A DNA stretch of 35,973 nucleotides from Prevotella brunnea. Lineage in GTDB: Bacteria > Bacteroidota > Bacteroidia > Bacteroidales > Bacteroidaceae. This document shows positions 33,530 through 35,973 of the stretch, one piece after another. Position 1 is the stretch's first letter, and every line of letters starts with the position of its first letter. The notes beneath the pieces were generated by a model, which was not told the DNA's origin, did not search any database, and saw nothing but the letters and a program-made list of their open reading frames with translations. Both the position numbers and the translations under genes were made by a program. Where the stretch lies: the NCBI RefSeq assembly GCF_008016795.1, contig NZ_SDIK01000044.1, positions 1 through 35,973 on the forward strand, in the 5' to 3' direction.

Positions 33530-34598
33530 GGCGTAATGGACATTTGGTAGGCTGAAAAAGCTCCAGATGTTTGTAATGGACAAATGGTAGGCTGACAATT
33601 TCTAGCCTACTTTGTTATATTCAGAAATCCATCAATAAACTTCTTTTTGTTGGTATCGCTTAATCCGTTATGGTTCAGTAAAGCTCTTTTAAGTTGTGAG
33701 TTGTAGCCTTCCAACATATTGGTTGTATTCGGTATGTTTACCTCCGTATGTTCTTCATATGTAAAGAGCCACTTGAGATGTGTTCTTAAAGACCTCTTGG
33801 CAGTCCTAAGTCGTCTGTGTGTATAAGTAGTCTTGCCTGAAATAAGAGTCGTTCTTTCATTCAGAAAATCCTCCCACCGGACACACCATTTACCAAATTC
33901 CATTAAGAACTGCTCCTTTCCGATGGTAAACATCTTCCTTGCCAATGCCAGCAACTCTATGCTTGCAGGCAAATGAGGGCTATTTGTCAGAAGCCTTCTG
34001 ATGATTTGCAATTGATGAAACTGGCACATTTGTACCGGGCAGAAGGTTATAGCCTGTAAAAGCCCTGTGTGTCCATCACAGACTACCGCCACTATCTTTG
34101 TTCCTCTATCTTTTATATCTTCAAGTCCTGAGAGATACTCCTTGTTGGTTTCATTTTTAACAAATTTGCGATAAAGGAGCTTTCTCGAAGTTGCATCTTG
34201 GAATAACATTACACCAAATGTTCTGGAGAAATATGTTGTATCAATTATGACAGTTGCTTCCTTAGGAAAGGAAGGGGTAAAACTCTCTGCTACCAACTTC
34301 AGTTTCCTGCGTATTGTTCTCTCCGAACATTTATGCATAACTGATAGTTCTTTGACGGTTCGTTTCTCTGTCAGATAGCTTTGCCATAATGTTGTACTGT
34401 CAATGCGGCGACCGCCTTGAAATTGCTTCTTGCAATCACCGCAAAAATACATTTGCAGCCCCCGACGATGACCGTTCTTTTTAACATTTGAGCTGCCACA
34501 GAATACACATGTTTTTTATTCATAGGTTTTCAAATGGCACAAAGGTAATAAATAAAGGACATCTGGAGCTTTTCAGCCTACCAAATGTCCATTACGCC
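33530..34598 (-). mobile_element. IS256-like insertion sequence (element A), ~1.07 kb
   Basis: Terminal inverted repeats of about 40 bases begin GGCGTAATGGACATTTGGTA and continue GGCTGAAAA(A)GCTCCAGATGT; the copies at 33,530-33,570 and 34,559-34,598 differ by one A. The block GTAATGGACA-ATGGTAGGCTG is repeated once more inside the left end at 33,573-33,595. Flanks CATTTTTGC (left) and CATTTTGC (right) look like a 8-9-base target duplication with one T gained or lost. It encodes one transposase. Confidence 0.85.
33607..34452 (-). CDS. IS256-family variant transposase of element A (start disturbed)
   Basis: 281 residues from the ATG giving MYFCGDCKKQF. DDE-type transposase with VIIDTTYFSRTFGVMLFQD (first Asp), VVCDGHTGLLQAI (second Asp), VQMCQFHQLQIIRRLL, and TNMLEGYNSQLKRAL (Glu). 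A helix-turn-helix (RTVKELSVMHKCSERTIRRKL) precedes it. In-frame codons upstream of this ATG still encode the first zinc-binding half (CVFCGSSNVKKNGHRRGLQ), but that frame has no start and is closed by TAA. The ATG that would serve (minus strand, 34,523) is out of frame by one base in a run of six A. The protein is thus either shortened, made by frameshifting, or damaged. Confidence 0.85.
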   Translation of the reverse strand: MYFCGDCKKQFQGGRRIDSTTLWQSYLTEKRTVKELSVMHKCSERTIRRKLKLVAESFTPSFPKEATVIIDTTYFSRTFGVMLFQDATSRKLLYRKFVKNETNKEYLSGLEDIKDRGTKIVAVVCDGHTGLLQAITFCPVQMCQFHQLQIIRRLLTNSPHLPASIELLALARKMFTIGKEQFLMEFGKWCVRWEDFLNERTTLISGKTTYTHRRLRTAKRSLRTHLKWLFTYEEHTEVNIPNTTNMLEGYNSQLKRALLNHNGLSDTNKKKFIDGFLNITK

Positions 34599-34630
34599 CA
34601 TTTTGCAGGCTGTTTTTTTGTATTAGGTGT

Positions 34631-35831
34631 TCAATAGCTCAAATTGCAGGCTGGCTTTATTCAGAATATTCAAAGAGTTTATATACCTTTGCCATGCAGT
34701 CTGAAGCATAATGGGGCTCTGCTGGGGAGCAACTCCATGAGGAATAGGATTGTATAAAACGACAAGTATGAACAGGATCCACTACGGGTGTGGTTCCTGC
34801 TTTTTCATACTTTGAGTTTCTATCAATGCCAAGAAAAACCCATTGATGAACCTTTTGCGATTCTCTTGTGTAAGTCCGCTATGATTGTTCAAGTTTTTCT
34901 TCAGGTCAGTGAATGTTCCCTCAATCTTGTTGTTAGTATTGGGCATTCCTCGGCAGTCCTCCCGCTGGCAGGTAAAGAGATAAGGCAAGTAGAAATCAAG
35001 GCTGTTCATGGCTGACCTCAACCGTCGGTGCGTATAATGCAGCCTGCCGTCCTTGTGCAGGCTGCGGTGTTCTATCGTACCCTTCCACTTTTCCTTCCAT
35101 GCTTGATATTCGCTCCTGAAATCAGCCTCGTGGATTCGATGCAGCCTGTCCACAAGAGCCTTTAAATCCCGGCTGGCCAGCATTCTTGGATTCTGCGTAA
35201 GATACCTTCTGACAATCTGCTTCATGTGGAACTGACACATCTGTACATGATACTCGGAGAAAGACTTGAAGAGGCTCTTTTTCCCGTCAATGATTAGACC
35301 GCGTATGACATATCCACGCTTCTCAATACTGACGACTGCGTCTTCATAGTCCTTCACTGTCTCGCTCTTTACAAAGGACAGATAGAGAGGCTTTCCGCTC
35401 TCCGTATCCAATGCGAGCAGCACACCGAAGTTTCGACCCCAATACGTTACGTCCAGATGGACAAAACCGCTTCCGTTTAGTGGAGGTTGCACCCACTCAC
35501 ACTTGATGTCATGCAACCTACGCTTGACCGTAGAGAGGCTTATCCTGAAGCGTACCGATAGTTCATTGATCGTCTGCTTCTGTTGTTGATAAGCAGTCCA
35601 CAATTCATCATCGCTCACTTGGAAACCGGAGCGAAACTGATAGCCGCAATCCTGACATTTATACAGTTGTACACCTTTGCGAACACCATTCTTTTTCGTG
35701 TGAGTACTACCACACGCACGACATCTCATTTTGAACATACTAACTTTGAATTTTGAGGCAACTTAAATGCCCATAAAGTTAGTATACATCGGAAAGACAC
35801 CTATGTCTCAGCCTGCAAAATGAGCTATTGA
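34631..35831 (-). mobile_element. IS256-like insertion sequence (element B), ~1.2 kb
   Basis: Inverted ends of 23 bases (TCAATAGCTCA--TTGCAGGCTG type) at 34,631-34,653 and 35,809-35,831 match at 21 positions. They flank one intact transposase gene. The region 34,654-34,781 between the left end and the transposase stop holds no gene. Relic ends of the same family lie at 30,161, 33,293 and 35,913. Confidence 0.8.
34782..35738 (-). CDS. IS256-family variant zinc-ribbon transposase of element B
   Basis: 318 residues, apparently intact. It begins MFKMRCRACGSTHTKKNG with a zinc ribbon CRAC...CQDCGYQF (residues 5-33). A helix-turn-helix (QTINELSVRFRISLSTVKRRL) follows. The DDE core shows VHLDVTYWGRNFGVLLALD, RGLIIDGKKSLFKSF and NTNNKIEGTFTDLKK, with the C-x-x-H motif VQMCQFHMKQIVRRY. 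It is homologous throughout with the element A transposase (e.g. THRRLRSA/THRRLRTA, RKRFINGF/KKKFIDGF). It catalyses movement of element B and may act on the relic ends. Confidence 0.9.
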   Translation of the reverse strand: MFKMRCRACGSTHTKKNGVRKGVQLYKCQDCGYQFRSGFQVSDDELWTAYQQQKQTINELSVRFRISLSTVKRRLHDIKCEWVQPPLNGSGFVHLDVTYWGRNFGVLLALDTESGKPLYLSFVKSETVKDYEDAVVSIEKRGYVIRGLIIDGKKSLFKSFSEYHVQMCQFHMKQIVRRYLTQNPRMLASRDLKALVDRLHRIHEADFRSEYQAWKEKWKGTIEHRSLHKDGRLHYTHRRLRSAMNSLDFYLPYLFTCQREDCRGMPNTNNKIEGTFTDLKKNLNNHSGLTQENRKRFINGFFLALIETQSMKKQEPHP

Positions 35832-35938
35832 GCAATGTGAATCGTCAATTTAGTGCTGAAGGTATCTTGAATGGGCGAAACATGTGTATATATCGAATGG
35901 CATGACACTTTTCAGCCTGCAAAATGAGCTATAGGCCC

Positions 35939-35972
35939 AAAAAAAAGCCTCACGGATTTCTCCGTGAGGCTT
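35939..35972 (-). terminator. Terminator at the window edge
   Basis: AAGCCTCACGGA pairs perfectly with TCCGTGAGGCTT around TTTC; on the minus strand it is followed by a run of eight T counting the last stem pairs. It probably ends a minus-strand gene beyond the right edge. Confidence 0.8.
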
Positions 35973-35973
35973 C

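Larger units (their letters stand above)
33514..35933. mobile_element. Possible outer boundary of the IS nest
   Basis: TATAGCTCATTTTTGC at 33,514-33,529 is continued, after a whole inserted element, by CATTTTGCAGGCTG at 34,599-34,612. Joined, they give the inverted counterpart of CAGCCTGCAAAATGAGCTAT at 35,913-35,932. The 34.6-35.8 kb element therefore has a second, outer pair of terminal-repeat-like sequences: either doubled end-binding sites or an older copy. Confidence 0.45.

Overview
The window looks like a chromosomal segment from a Bacteroidales bacterium, most likely Prevotella or a close relative. The grounds are the secreted C10 (streptopain/interpain-like) proteases with type IX secretion (T9SS) tails, a porP-porK-porL-porM-porN cluster, many promoters of the Bacteroidetes TTG / TAnnTTTG type, weak ribosome binding sites and moderate GC content. 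No tRNA, rRNA or CRISPR array was seen.

Layout. (1) Positions 1-13.7 kb hold four tandem minus-strand genes for ~1,070-1,100-residue C10 cysteine proteases. Each has a signal peptide, propeptide, Cys/His peptidase domain, a long repeat-rich middle and a T9SS C-terminal sorting tail. At least three are followed by a terminator-like hairpin, so they are probably transcribed singly. (2) 13.7-18.2 kb is a mixed accessory/core stretch: a dispersed repeat, a 62-residue peptide gene of unknown family, a degenerate methyltransferase-like gene, cob(I)alamin adenosyltransferase, a DUF2795 gene, gene remnants and a HigBA-type toxin-antitoxin pair. (3) 18.2-25.0 kb is the T9SS core operon porP-K-L-M-N followed by a PorT-like outer-membrane barrel gene and a strong terminator. 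(4) 25.1-26.0 kb has two overlapping paralogous small membrane protein genes and a second, inverted copy of the dispersed repeat. (5) 26.1-29.9 kb has priA and a FadL/OmpP1 barrel gene, converging with one base between their stop codons. (6) 30.2-33.3 kb has a fifth T9SS-tailed surface protein followed by a second short peptide gene related in layout to the first. (7) 33.3-35.97 kb is an insertion-sequence nest: two IS256-like (zinc-ribbon variant) elements, one apparently inserted in the terminal repeat of the other, plus relic ends.

How it works together: PorK/PorN (periplasmic ring), PorL/PorM (inner-membrane motor) and PorP (outer membrane) form the machine that exports proteins carrying the C-terminal tail seen on all four proteases and the 769-residue surface protein. 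The window therefore pairs a secretion machine with at least five of its probable cargos. The most novel-looking items are the two short peptides, the mosaic relationships among the four proteases, the paired inverted repeats flanking the 14-26 kb region, and the IS nest. All functions are assigned by reading motifs; no database search was run.
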